This document shows, piece by piece, positions 1 through 8,457 of a stretch of DNA of 64,000 bases. The translations under genes and the position numbers were made by a program. Source of the DNA: Rufibacter psychrotolerans (GTDB taxonomy: Bacteria; Bacteroidota; Bacteroidia; Cytophagales; Hymenobacteraceae); contig NZ_JAFFJV010000001.1 in NCBI RefSeq assembly GCF_016924645.1, positions 522,211 through 586,210 on the forward strand. Direction: 5' to 3'. Within the stretch, counting starts at the first letter, position 1. Each line of letters opens with the position of its first letter. The notes beneath the pieces were generated by a model. That model did no database searches, was not told where the DNA came from, and saw only the letters and a program-made list of their open reading frames with translations.

Positions 1-2
1 TG

Positions 3-1016
3 CTGCCGGGGCTTATTGATGCCCACACCCACCTTTGCTTCGCGGGTTCGCGGGCCCGGGACTATGCCCTACGGGTGGCCGGAAAATCGTACCTGGAGAT
101 TGCCCGCAGCGGCGGCGGCATTCTGGATACCGTGCGTAAAACCCGGGCTGCCTCTCTCCAGGAGTTGGTGCAAACCTTAACCCAGCGCTGCAACCGCCAC
201 TTGGCTGAAGGGGTGACCACCTGCGAGGTGAAAAGTGGCTATGGCCTCACGGTACCCGATGAACTCAAGATGCTGCAAGCCATCCGGCAGGTAGACCAAA
301 GCCACCCGTTGGACCTGGTGCCTACCTGCCTGGCCGCCCACATGCGGCCGCCGGAGTTCACGCAGAACAGCGCCTACTTACGGCAGGTGGTGGAGGAACT
401 CTTGCCAAAAGTCAAAGCGGAAGGGCTGGCCCAACGGGTAGACATTTTCATTGAAGACACCGCCTTTTCTGAGGAAGAAGCCCTTTGGTTTTTGCAGCTG
501 GCCCGGGAACTGGGCTTTGCCGTTACCGTGCACGCCGACCAGTTCAGCACCGGGGGCAGCAAAGTAGCGGCTGAGGTGCAGGCCCTCAGCGCAGACCATC
601 TGGAAGCCAGCGGAATGGCAGAAATCCAGCGCTTGAAAGCGGCGGGCGTGGTGGTCGTGGTGCTGCCCGGGGCGTCCCTGGGTCTGGGCATGCCGTTCGC
701 GCCGGCCCGGCAACTGCTGGACCAGGGCCTTTGCGTGGCCCTTGCCACCGACTGGAACCCGGGCTCAGCGCCCATGGGCGACTTGCTGCTGCAGGCGGCG
801 CTCTTGGGCGCCGCCCAGAAACTCACCCAGGCCGAAACCTGGGCCGGCCTCACGGTACGGGCGGCGCACGCCCTCCGGCTACCGGACCGCGGCAGCCTGG
901 AAGCCGGCAAGCTGGCCGACCTGATAGCCTTCCCCACGGACCAATACCAGGAGATCCTCTACCTCCAGGGCAAACTCAAACCCACCCAGGTCTGGAAAAG
1001 AGGAAAACGGGTGTAA
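3..1016 (+). CDS. hutI: Imidazolonepropionase, 5'-truncated by the window edge
   Basis: Hydrolyses 4-imidazolone-5-propionate to N-formimidoyl-L-glutamate, the third step of histidine breakdown in the cytoplasm. The reading frame is open from base 3 and begins inside the gene: the first residues read LPGLIDAHTHLCFAGSRARD, which carry the amidohydrolase metal-binding H-x-H (DAHTH) and the substrate-loop FAGSRxxDY. Later the TDWNPGSAP segment supplies the conserved metal-site Asp. About 338 codons are present of a usual ~410, so only the N-terminal small domain is missing. hutG lies 0.7 kb downstream on the same strand, supporting a hut cluster. Identification is secure; the true start is outside the window. 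Confidence 0.95.
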   Translation: MPGLIDAHTHLCFAGSRARDYALRVAGKSYLEIARSGGGILDTVRKTRAASLQELVQTLTQRCNRHLAEGVTTCEVKSGYGLTVPDELKMLQAIRQVDQSHPLDLVPTCLAAHMRPPEFTQNSAYLRQVVEELLPKVKAEGLAQRVDIFIEDTAFSEEEALWFLQLARELGFAVTVHADQFSTGGSKVAAEVQALSADHLEASGMAEIQRLKAAGVVVVVLPGASLGLGMPFAPARQLLDQGLCVALATDWNPGSAPMGDLLLQAALLGAAQKLTQAETWAGLTVRAAHALRLPDRGSLEAGKLADLIAFPTDQYQEILYLQGKLKPTQVWKRGKRV

Positions 1017-1033
1017 AGCTTTCTGCGCTAGTT

Positions 1034-1069
1034 GTTTTGGGCCTATTTTTGGCAAAACCAGGCAAAATC
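1034..1069. repeat. 36-bp intergenic palindrome, copy 1
   Basis: Begins GTTTTGGGCC and ends GGCAAAATC. It fills the gap between the convergent hutI and the minus-strand unknown gene, overlapping the latter's stop by 2 bp. About 10 of 16 arm positions pair, so the stem is imperfect, but the T blocks at 2-5 and 13-16 and A block at 21-24 match the family. Confidence 0.7.
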
Positions 1070-1631
1070 AATTCACTGATTTCTGGGCGTCCAGCAGAAT
1101 CCGGACAATGCGGGTGTCTTCGTCTTCCCAGTTGATGTTCTTCACGTTCTCAATCTGGTGCACCGACAGGCCATCGTATTGGCCATAGCTGCTGTAGACT
1201 TCCATCAGGAACTCAGACTCGGTGACTTCCTTGATAAAGCCGTACAGGCCCAGGTCCTGGTAGAGGTACAGGTAAATGAGCTGCTGTTCTTTCTGGGCTT
1301 GCACCAGAATCTCGACCATGCTGCAGTTGCCAATGTGGAACAGGGCCGGCACGGCGGTGTCTGCGTAGATCTTCCGGAGGTTGTTTCCCTTGGTCTCCAG
1401 CCGGCGCAGGAAAATATCGTCAAAGTCTACCCCAAACAAATCAGAGGTTTTGAGAATCAGGATGCCGTTGGGCAAGCCCTGCTGGGTGAGCGAGCGCAGG
1501 CTAATGGTTTCTTCGTTGTAGTCCAGCAGGTAGCCCAGGTACAGTTTGGGACCTTCGGGCGCGTGGAGGCGGAGGGCTACGGGTTTGTCTTCTTCCTTGG
1601 CTTGTTGTAGAATAGTATAGAATAAATTCAT
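1068..1631 (-). CDS. Conserved protein of unknown function, 187 aa
   Basis: I do not recognise a named domain. The protein is acidic, has no signal peptide and no membrane segment, so it is probably cytoplasmic. The N-terminal half (residues about 20-75) has the alternating beta pattern of a small Sm-like or SH3-like barrel (LRLHAPEGPKLYLGYLLDYN, then LPNGILILKTSDLFGVDFDD), and a similar pattern recurs in the C-terminal half (LIYLYLYQDLGLYGFIKEV). This suggests an internally duplicated barrel, which is inference only. It lies between hutI and hutG but on the opposite strand, so it is not part of their transcript. A divergent 94-bp gap separates its start from hutG. Confidence 0.75.
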   Translation of the reverse strand: MNLFYTILQQAKEEDKPVALRLHAPEGPKLYLGYLLDYNEETISLRSLTQQGLPNGILILKTSDLFGVDFDDIFLRRLETKGNNLRKIYADTAVPALFHIGNCSMVEILVQAQKEQQLIYLYLYQDLGLYGFIKEVTESEFLMEVYSSYGQYDGLSVHQIENVKNINWEDEDTRIVRILLDAQKSVN

Positions 1632-1725
1632 ATAATGCCGGTGTAATTTTCTGGTCGGGTGAACGGGAGGAGCGAAGTTAAGATAGAAAATTATTGGCTC
1701 TCTTTAGCACCTAAGGCAGACGATT

Positions 1726-2688
1726 ATGTACAAACCATCAGACAAAACCACCTGGAAGGGAAGAACAGACACGCAGGATGGGGTGCTGGGCCTGCGGTGG
1801 CACCAGGTGGTGCAACTCCTGGACCTTTCCAGGGATGTGGCCGACGGGAATGGAGATTTTGCGTTTGTGGGTTTCAGCTGTGACGAGGGCGTACGGCGAA
1901 ACCAGGGCCGGGTAGGCGCAGCGGGTGGCCCCAACGCGCTGCGGCTGGCCATGTCGGCCCTGGCCGATCACTTGCCCGAGGGGGTGCAGCTGTTTGGGGG
2001 CGGCGACATCCTCTGCGCCAACCAGCGGCTGGAGGAAGCGCAGGGCCAACTGGGCCGAAAAGTGGAACTCTTGCTGAGAAAGGGATATAAGACCCTTGTT
2101 CTGGGCGGGGGCCATGAAACCGCCTATGGCCATTTCCTTGGAATCCAGAAGCAGCTGAAGGACGGGGAACAGCTGGGCATCATTAACCTGGATGCCCACT
2201 TTGATGTGCGAAGCTACGCCCCGCAGCCCAGCTCGGGCAGCCCGTTCCTGCAGATAGCCCATGACCTGGCGGCCGCCGGAAAGGAGTTCCATTACCTCTG
2301 CCTGGGCATTCAGGAGTCTGGCAACACCCGCAAACAATTTGAGACCGCCGCCGCCCTGGGTGCCCAGTACGTAGAGGCGCAGGACCTGCACTTCGGCTTA
2401 ACCGAGGCCGTCCGGCAGAAAATCAAAGCCTTTACAGACAAAGTAGACAAGCTGTACCTTAGCATTGACTTAGACGTGTTTGCTGCCGCGTATGCGCCGG
2501 GAGTAAGCGCGCCCAACGCCCTGGGCCTGGCCCCGCAGGCGGTGCTCCCTATCCTGCAGGAGATCATGGCCAGCGGCAAGGTGATCACGGTAGATGTGGT
2601 AGAGCTGAACCCCGCGTTTGACGTAGATGGCCAAACGGCCCGGCTGGCCGCCGCGCTTATTTTCCAAATTGTGAAATTCTGGAGCTAA
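1726..2688 (+). CDS. hutG: Formimidoylglutamase (arginase family)
   Basis: Hydrolyses N-formimidoyl-L-glutamate to glutamate and formamide, the last step of the direct histidine route. The 320-residue protein has the three manganese-binding signatures of the ureohydrolase fold in order: GGGHE near residue 128, DAHFD near 156 and SIDLDVF near 246. Length is normal for the family. It sits downstream of hutI on the same strand but is separated from it by a minus-strand gene, so it must have its own promoter in 1632-1725. Assignment to HutG rather than arginase or agmatinase rests mainly on the hutI neighbour and the N-terminal sequence; the fold itself is certain. Confidence 0.88.
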   Translation: MYKPSDKTTWKGRTDTQDGVLGLRWHQVVQLLDLSRDVADGNGDFAFVGFSCDEGVRRNQGRVGAAGGPNALRLAMSALADHLPEGVQLFGGGDILCANQRLEEAQGQLGRKVELLLRKGYKTLVLGGGHETAYGHFLGIQKQLKDGEQLGIINLDAHFDVRSYAPQPSSGSPFLQIAHDLAAAGKEFHYLCLGIQESGNTRKQFETAAALGAQYVEAQDLHFGLTEAVRQKIKAFTDKVDKLYLSIDLDVFAAAYAPGVSAPNALGLAPQAVLPILQEIMASGKVITVDVVELNPAFDVDGQTARLAAALIFQIVKFWS

Positions 2689-2705
2689 ATCCTTCACACC
2701 CGTTT

Positions 2706-2741
2706 GTTTTTAGGCCGATTTCGGGAAAATGCACGGAAAAC
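2706..2741. repeat. 36-bp intergenic palindrome, copy 2
   Basis: Starts GTTTTTAGGCC and ends CGGAAAAC, 18 bp after the hutG stop. Arm pairing is weak (about 10 of 16) but length and A/T block positions fit the family. Confidence 0.7.
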
Positions 2742-2860
2742 GAAAGGGGAAGGTTCTGCGTCTTACTGCTGGTCTTTTTTTAACCAATCAACCAGGCACG
2801 GAATAACTTTCGCGCCATGTAGGGTTAACATTGGAAAGAAGCCGGTTCACTGATCACGTT

Positions 2861-2896
2861 GTTTAGGGCACCTTTTGGCCAAAACAGCCCAAAAAC
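2861..2896. repeat. 36-bp intergenic palindrome, copy 3
   Basis: Starts GTTTAGGGCA and ends GCCCAAAAAC. GGGC and GCCC pair with a one-base offset. Its right end overlaps the left arm of the strong hairpin at 2891-2939. Confidence 0.75.
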
Positions 2897-2939
2897 AGAA
2901 AGGAGCAGCTTTATGCCAAAGCTGCTCCTTTCTGTTTTT
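2891..2939. terminator. Bidirectional intrinsic terminator between hutG and ppc
   Basis: A perfect 22-bp inverted repeat with a 5-nt loop: the left arm starts AAAAACAGAAAGGAGC and the right arm ends TTTCTGTTTTT. It has a T tract on both strands and lies between the convergent hutG and ppc stops, so it can end transcription from either side. Confidence 0.9.
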
Positions 2940-2952
2940 GGGCGTTGAAAAC

Positions 2953-5529
2953 CTACGCAGAATTCCGCTCAGCGTTGATAATCCCGAAGGAGCAGCGCAT
3001 GACCAGCTTTTCAAACTTGCCCTTGTCGGCGGTGGAGGTTTCCTGCTCTTCCATTTCCCTGATCTGGGTAAGGGCGTACTGCTGGATGGTGAGCAGCGGC
3101 AACTCAATGCGCTGGCGCATCTGGATGGAAAGGCGGTTCACCGGTTTGTCTTCCATGAGGTGCGTGTTGCCCGTGAGGCGCAGCACGTACTGCTTGGTGC
3201 GCTCAAACTCCTGGTGAATCATCTTCCAGAGCTCGCCGTACTGCGGGTGCCTGGCCAGGAAAGCGGTGAGCGGGAAAAAGCACTTGGTCATGGCCATCTC
3301 GCAGTTGCCGATCAGGGTACGGAAGAACAAGGAGCGTTGGTACAGCTGCTCCACGGCGCTCCACTGGCCTGCGTCTTCCAGTTTCTGCATGGCGGCGCCC
3401 ACCCCGTAGTACCCGGGCAGGTTCTGCTTCAGCTGGCTCCAGGAACCCACGTAGGGCACGGCCCTGAGGTCGTTCAGGTTGAGTTTGCCGGGCTTGCGCT
3501 TGGCCGGACGGCTGCCGATGTTGGCCTCGGCGTAGTACCGGAGCGGACTGGCGTAGTTGAGGTACTCCAGAAAGTTGGGCAGGTTCTTGAGCGTGTTGTA
3601 GGCCTGGTAACTCTCGTCGGCCAGCTGCTGCATGAGCTGCTCTTCCTGCCGGGTAAGGGTAGTCTCGCGGGCCGTGAACAGCGCGTTCCTAATGCCGGCG
3701 TGCATGAGCTGCTCCATGTTGTACTGCGCCGCATCAATGGTCCCGAAGTTAGAGCTGATGGTCTGCCCCTGAATGGTGAGCTGAATCTCCTTGCTGGCGA
3801 TGTTAGAGCCCATAGACGCGTAAAACTGGTGCGTACGGCCACCCCCGCGGGCGGGCGGACCACCGCGCCCGTCAAAGAACACCACCTGCAGATCGTGCTG
3901 CTGGGCCAGCAAACTCAGCTCTTCCTTGGCTTTGTAAATGCTCCAGTTTGCCATGAGGTACCCGCCGTCTTTGGTGCCGTCTGAGAAGCCCAGCATAATG
4001 GTCTGGATGTTGCCGCGCCGCTCAAGGTGCTGCCGGTACACGGCAGAGGTGTAGAGCGCCTGCATCACGGCACGGGCATTCCTGAGATCGTCAATGGTCT
4101 CAAACAAAGGCACAATGTCCACGGTGAGTTCCTGGGGCTGCCAGCCGCTGAGCAGGAACAGGCCGTACACCTCCATCACGTCCAAAACGCTGGTGCTGTG
4201 GCTGATGATGTAGCGGTGGCTGCCTTCCTGGCCGTTGATGGCCTGAATGGTTTTCATGGCCTGCATGGATTCCAGCGTGTCGCGGTGCAGTTCGTTCTCC
4301 AGCCGGGCGGGGTCTACGGTGGTGTTGGCGTTCAGCAGGGCCGCTATCTTTTCCTCGGCAGACAACTGCGGGTAGTCTTTCGGCAGCGCCTCCGTTTGCG
4401 AGGCGATGGCTTCCAGGGCCTCCGTATGGGCCGAACTGTCTTGCCGCACATCCAGCGAAGCGAAGTACAAGCCAAACACCTCCACTTTGCGCACCAGGTT
4501 TTCGGCCAGGTTCAGGAACAAGCCGTTGTGGTCCCTGATCAGAATGTCGGTGATGCGCTGGAGCGGCGCCAGGATGTCTTCCCGGGTAATATCGGCTTTG
4601 TAGCCGGGCAGGAACAAGTTGTTGTACAGCTTTTCTTCCAGCGAGACCAGCTCGTTTAAAACGCCTTTGAACGTAAGGCGGCGCTTGAGCCGGCGCACAT
4701 CCTGGTAGTACGACTTGATAATGGCGCCGCGCAGGGCCTCGGCCACTTTCAGGGTAATCTGAGCCGATACGAACGGGTTGCCGTCCCGGTCGCCGCCGGG
4801 CCAGAAACCCAGGCGGATCAGCGGGTTCTGCCCCGAGACCGCCTCGGGAAACTGGCTTTTCAGGAAGGACATGATCTGCCCTGCCGACTGGTAAAAGACG
4901 TTCTCCAGGTACCAGATCAGGCTCACTGCCTCATCATACGGCGACGGCTTTTCATTTTTAAAGAACGGGGTCTTGCCCAACTGCCGCAGGTAGCTGTTCA
5001 CCTGCGAGGTGTTGTCGCTCACCAGCGCCTTAGACAAGTCATTGATAATGCCCAGCACTTCGCTGGGGTAAAATTGAGTGGGATGGGCCGTGAGCACCAG
5101 CCGCACTGAGAAGTCCTTCAGCTTTTCTTTCAGTTGCGGATGGGTCTGGGTTTGCTCCACTTCGGCCTGCAGGTGCTTGAGGGTACCCGCCCCGCTCATG
5201 TCATGGATCTCTTTGAAGGAGGCGTCTTCCAGGGCGTCAAACAGCACCACCTGCCGCTCTGCGTACTGCACAAACCTGAACAGCAAATCCATCTGCTCCT
5301 GCTGGGTGCGGTAGGGCGTGTACTGGCTGAAGAACGTGCCGATGATGTCGGCCGGGCTGGCCTCCTTGGCAAATCCTTCTTCACAGTGCAGCAGGAAAAT
5401 GGAAAGCAACACGCCTGTTTTCTCTACCCGGTGAAACGGCAGCGACGTGAACAAGCTGTTGTACAACTGAAATTTGAGCCCTACGTGTTTGTCATAGGTT
5501 TGCAGGGCGCTGTTGGAAGAACCATCCAT
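2953..5529 (-). CDS. ppc: Phosphoenolpyruvate carboxylase
   Basis: Carboxylates phosphoenolpyruvate with bicarbonate to oxaloacetate, replenishing the TCA cycle. The 858-residue product carries the PEPC signatures: VLTAHPTQ (catalytic His) near residue 150, GGDRDGNP near 245, MLGFSDGTKDGG, and the glycine-rich loop GRGGPPARGGG near 560. The C-terminus (FGIINAERNSA) resembles the conserved end of the family, where the terminal residues enter the active site. It is slightly shorter than the E. coli enzyme (883 residues). Monocistronic: it ends at a bidirectional terminator and has a 320-bp upstream gap. Identification is secure. Confidence 0.95.
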   Translation of the reverse strand: MDGSSNSALQTYDKHVGLKFQLYNSLFTSLPFHRVEKTGVLLSIFLLHCEEGFAKEASPADIIGTFFSQYTPYRTQQEQMDLLFRFVQYAERQVVLFDALEDASFKEIHDMSGAGTLKHLQAEVEQTQTHPQLKEKLKDFSVRLVLTAHPTQFYPSEVLGIINDLSKALVSDNTSQVNSYLRQLGKTPFFKNEKPSPYDEAVSLIWYLENVFYQSAGQIMSFLKSQFPEAVSGQNPLIRLGFWPGGDRDGNPFVSAQITLKVAEALRGAIIKSYYQDVRRLKRRLTFKGVLNELVSLEEKLYNNLFLPGYKADITREDILAPLQRITDILIRDHNGLFLNLAENLVRKVEVFGLYFASLDVRQDSSAHTEALEAIASQTEALPKDYPQLSAEEKIAALLNANTTVDPARLENELHRDTLESMQAMKTIQAINGQEGSHRYIISHSTSVLDVMEVYGLFLLSGWQPQELTVDIVPLFETIDDLRNARAVMQALYTSAVYRQHLERRGNIQTIMLGFSDGTKDGGYLMANWSIYKAKEELSLLAQQHDLQVVFFDGRGGPPARGGGRTHQFYASMGSNIASKEIQLTIQGQTISSNFGTIDAAQYNMEQLMHAGIRNALFTARETTLTRQEEQLMQQLADESYQAYNTLKNLPNFLEYLNYASPLRYYAEANIGSRPAKRKPGKLNLNDLRAVPYVGSWSQLKQNLPGYYGVGAAMQKLEDAGQWSAVEQLYQRSLFFRTLIGNCEMAMTKCFFPLTAFLARHPQYGELWKMIHQEFERTKQYVLRLTGNTHLMEDKPVNRLSIQMRQRIELPLLTIQQYALTQIREMEEQETSTADKGKFEKLVMRCSFGIINAERNSA

Positions 5530-5850
5530 AGTTTGCTAGTAGTAGTGGTGTGGTAAACTGTCCTCAAAGTAAGGCGCCTTTTCGGGGCAGGCACAGTTTT
5601 AGGTGATTAACAAATATAAAAGGTAATGTGAAAACTGATATGGTTTTTGGTAATAAATGCGATAAATGTTTGTGGAAATGTCTGGTGAATTGCCTGTTTT
5701 GCTTCTAATCTGTTCTGGATTGACCAATCCTGTTTTCAGGGCCTTTTTCTAAAATACGCCCCAAAACAGAAACCTACCCAAAGCAGTACGCCTGGCCTGG
5801 CTGTTGACCGGACCAGGCGTACCCTTTCAGAAGCTATCCATGCAGTTTAC
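5530..5850. other. Intergenic region upstream of ppc
   Basis: About 320 bp between the ppc start and the GH95 stop, both minus-strand. It is AT-rich next to ppc (5600-5660), where the ppc promoter should lie, and holds one 36-bp palindrome. I see no other gene or RNA. Confidence 0.6.
5732..5767. repeat. 36-bp intergenic palindrome, copy 4
   Basis: Starts GTTTTCAGGGCC and ends GCCCCAAAAC, with pairing in the outer five and inner T/A blocks. Placed downstream of the GH95 stop in the minus direction, so it may act at the end of that transcript. Confidence 0.75.
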
Positions 5851-8322
5851 TTACCGGCCAATGAGCTGGTAGGTTTTCCCTTTCTCGGTTTTTAAGTCCA
5901 GCAGGGTGGTGGCGGGCACGGCGGGCCTTTGCCCCGTTGCCTTGGGCGAAACCAGCGGGGTCTTAATGGCAGCCAACTGGTAGAAGGGATTGGGGTTAGT
6001 GCCCTGGGCGGGCTGCAGGTCTCCCTTGCCTTTCAGGGTCAGGCCGTTGCCCACGCGCAGGCGGCAGTTACCGCCTAGTTCAGAGTGCAGGGTAAGGGCG
6101 ATCACTTTGCCATTTTCCCAGCGCAGGTCCACCACAAAGCCTCCCCGGGCCACCAAACCTTTCACTTCGCCCGAAGGCCATTTTTCTGGCAAGGCCGGCA
6201 AGAGGTGCAGGGCACCGTCGTGGCTTTGCAGCAGCATTTCGGCAATGCCGGAGGTACAGCCAAAGTTGCCGTCTATCTGAAACGGCGGGTGCGCATCAAA
6301 CAAGTTGGGGTACGTGCCTCCGCTTTCGCCTTTGGCCTCAACCCCGGCCGGGGTGAGTTGGTCTTCAATCAATTTATAGGCCCGGTTGCCGTCCAGGAGC
6401 CTGGCCCACAGGTTTACTTTCCAGCCCATGGACCAGCCGGTGGATTTGTCGCCGCGGTACACCAACGAGGTTTTGGCGGCCTGAAACAACTCTGGGTGGG
6501 TGAAAGGCGAGATCTGGTTGCTGGGGAACAGGCCGTACAGGTGCGATACGTGCCGGTGTTTGTCGGTGGGGCGGTCCCAGTCGTGCAGCCATTCCTGCAG
6601 TTGGTTATGTTGCCCAATCTGCATGGGAGCCAGCCTACTCCGGAGTTGGCGCAGCGTATCGGCGAAGGCCTGGTCGGTACGAAGGACTTCCGCCGCCCTA
6701 AGGGCGTTGGAGAAAACGTCAAACACCAGTTGGTTGTCCATGGTGGTGCCGGCGGCAATGGAAACCCCGCTCTGGTGCGCGTTCTCCGGCGACATGGACG
6801 GCACCACCACCAGCCACTGGTTGGAAGGTTCTTCCTGCAGTACATCGGCGTAGAATTGGGCCGCGCCTTTGAGCACCGGGTAGTATTCCTTCAGGAACTT
6901 CTGGTCGCCGGTGTACAGGTAATGCTGCCACAAGTGCTGGGTGAGCCAGGCACCGCCCATCGGCCACAGGCCGTAAAACGCGCCGTCTACCGGACCGGTA
7001 ATACGCCACAGATCGGTGTTGTGGTGCATCGTCCAGCCGCGGGCCCCGTACATCTTAGCCGCGCTTTCCTTTCCGGTTTGGGCCAGGTCTTTGAGCAGGC
7101 TGAAGAGCGGCTCGTGCATCTCAGGCAGGTTGGTGACCTCGGCGGGCCAGTAGTTCATCTCGGTGTTGATGTTCACGGTATACTTGCTGTCCCAGGGCGG
7201 GGCAATCTTGTCGTTCCAGATGCCCTGCAGGTTGGCGGGTTGGGTGCCGGGCTGAGAGCTGGAAAGCAGCAGATAGCGCCCAAACTGAAAGTACAGCGCC
7301 ACCAGCTCGGGGTCGTTGCCCTTGGCGAAGGCCGCGAGGCGCTCATTAGTAGGTTGGTTGCGGGCGGCGGAGGTGCCCAGGTGCAGCGATACCCGGTTGA
7401 AGTAGTTTTGGTAATGCTTTATGTGCGCCTGTTTGGCTTTGGCGTACTTCTTCTTGAGGGCGCTGGCCAGGTAGGAGGAAGCCCTGGCGGCCTCGTCTCC
7501 GCTCAGGTCCTGGTAGTTCCTGAAATTGGTGCCCATGGACACGTAGATGAGCGCTTCGGTGGCTCCAGTGATCTGGAGCGTAGTACCCGTAGCCGTGAGG
7601 GAGCCGCCCGTGAGCACCGGCTGCACCTGCGCCTGAAACTTCACTTTGCCTTTCTTGTTGTCCACGTCGCCGGAGGTGCCCGAAAGAATGAGTTTCCTGC
7701 CCTGGGTGCTCACCTGATAGAGCTTGTGCGGACTGTCGGCCTCCAGGGTGCAGGTGATGCTGTTGGGTTTACTGGCCGTGAGCCGGATGAGGATGACCTG
7801 GTCGGTGAAGGACGAAAACATCTCGCGCTTAAACGTGACGCCGTTTACCTGGTAGGAGACCGAGGCCACCGCCTGGCCAATGTCCAGGTCGCGGGTGTAG
7901 TGAGTGAACCGGTCATGCCCGGGGAACTGCAGGAACAGGTTGCCCACCGGCTGGTACGGCATGCCGTAGTTGTTGTGGGCCGGCGCGGCGCGGGGTACTT
8001 TCTGCAGGGCCAGGGCCTGGGCTTCCTTGTGTTTCCCGTCAAAGATCAGTTGCCTGATCTGGGGCAGGGCCGGGTAAAGGTCCAGGTTGAGGTTGTTGCC
8101 GGGCTCGCCGGCCCATACGGTTTCCTCGTTCAGCTGCAGTTGCTCGCGGGCCGGGTTGCCGAACACCATGGCCCCAATGCGCCCGTTGCCCAAGGGCAGG
8201 GCTTCGTTCCAGTGGGAGGCGGGTTTGTCGTACCACAACCGCAAGGGGGAGCTGGGTTGCGCGAAAGAGGGGGAAAAGGCCAGCCCCAGAAACAGGGCGA
8301 ACCCCAGAAAAACAGTTTTCAT
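5851..8322 (-). CDS. GH95 family glycoside hydrolase (alpha-L-fucosidase or alpha-L-galactosidase)
   Basis: Exported enzyme that should remove terminal alpha-1,2-L-fucose or L-galactose from plant glycans by inversion. The N-terminus ([22 protein letters not shown]) is a signal peptide. The mature protein opens with [26 protein letters not shown], the typical GH95 N-terminal beta domain, followed by the (alpha/alpha)6 barrel with [25 protein letters not shown] and [18 protein letters not shown], then a C-terminal beta domain. 823 residues is normal. It follows exuT in the galacturonate operon but after a terminator, so it may be expressed separately. Whether the substrate is fucose or galactose cannot be read from the sequence. 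Confidence 0.9.
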   Translation of the reverse strand: MKTVFLGFALFLGLAFSPSFAQPSSPLRLWYDKPASHWNEALPLGNGRIGAMVFGNPAREQLQLNEETVWAGEPGNNLNLDLYPALPQIRQLIFDGKHKEAQALALQKVPRAAPAHNNYGMPYQPVGNLFLQFPGHDRFTHYTRDLDIGQAVASVSYQVNGVTFKREMFSSFTDQVILIRLTASKPNSITCTLEADSPHKLYQVSTQGRKLILSGTSGDVDNKKGKVKFQAQVQPVLTGGSLTATGTTLQITGATEALIYVSMGTNFRNYQDLSGDEAARASSYLASALKKKYAKAKQAHIKHYQNYFNRVSLHLGTSAARNQPTNERLAAFAKGNDPELVALYFQFGRYLLLSSSQPGTQPANLQGIWNDKIAPPWDSKYTVNINTEMNYWPAEVTNLPEMHEPLFSLLKDLAQTGKESAAKMYGARGWTMHHNTDLWRITGPVDGAFYGLWPMGGAWLTQHLWQHYLYTGDQKFLKEYYPVLKGAAQFYADVLQEEPSNQWLVVVPSMSPENAHQSGVSIAAGTTMDNQLVFDVFSNALRAAEVLRTDQAFADTLRQLRSRLAPMQIGQHNQLQEWLHDWDRPTDKHRHVSHLYGLFPSNQISPFTHPELFQAAKTSLVYRGDKSTGWSMGWKVNLWARLLDGNRAYKLIEDQLTPAGVEAKGESGGTYPNLFDAHPPFQIDGNFGCTSGIAEMLLQSHDGALHLLPALPEKWPSGEVKGLVARGGFVVDLRWENGKVIALTLHSELGGNCRLRVGNGLTLKGKGDLQPAQGTNPNPFYQLAAIKTPLVSPKATGQRPAVPATTLLDLKTEKGKTYQLIGR

Positions 8323-8333
8323 GCGTAGACTTG

Positions 8334-8369
8334 GTTTTTGCGGTGTTTTCCAGAAAATAGGTTGAAAAG
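8334..8369. repeat. 36-bp intergenic palindrome, copy 5
   Basis: Starts GTTTTTGCGG and ends GTTGAAAAG, with the central TTTTCCAGAAAA. It ends only 11 bp upstream of the GH95 start codon, so on the mRNA it lies in the 5' leader next to the ribosome-binding region. Stem pairing is weak. Confidence 0.6.
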
Positions 8370-8406
8370 GGAGAGCGGGAAACAGGCGGCAGGAGAGCCT
8401 GCCACA

Positions 8407-8442
8407 AGAAAAAAGCAGGACTGTGGGGTCCTGCTTTTTTCT
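8407..8442 (-). terminator. Intrinsic terminator after exuT
   Basis: Inverted repeat AGAAAAAAGCAGGAC / GTCCTGCTTTTTTCT with a 6-nt loop. It lies 16 bp beyond the exuT stop and has a T run in the minus direction, so it should end the kduI-to-exuT transcript. The structure is symmetrical and could also work on the plus strand. Confidence 0.88.
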
Positions 8443-8457
8443 ATGTGCATAGGTGGC

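Noticed and set aside
2875..3984. 369-codon open frame opposite the end of ppc.
   Set aside because: Antisense to conserved PEPC sequence and crosses a strong bidirectional terminator.
6085..8328. 747-codon open frame on the plus strand opposite GH95.
   Set aside because: It lies fully antisense to a well-recognised gene and reads as low-complexity Gly/Val/Gln-rich sequence, the usual shadow of high GC at third positions.
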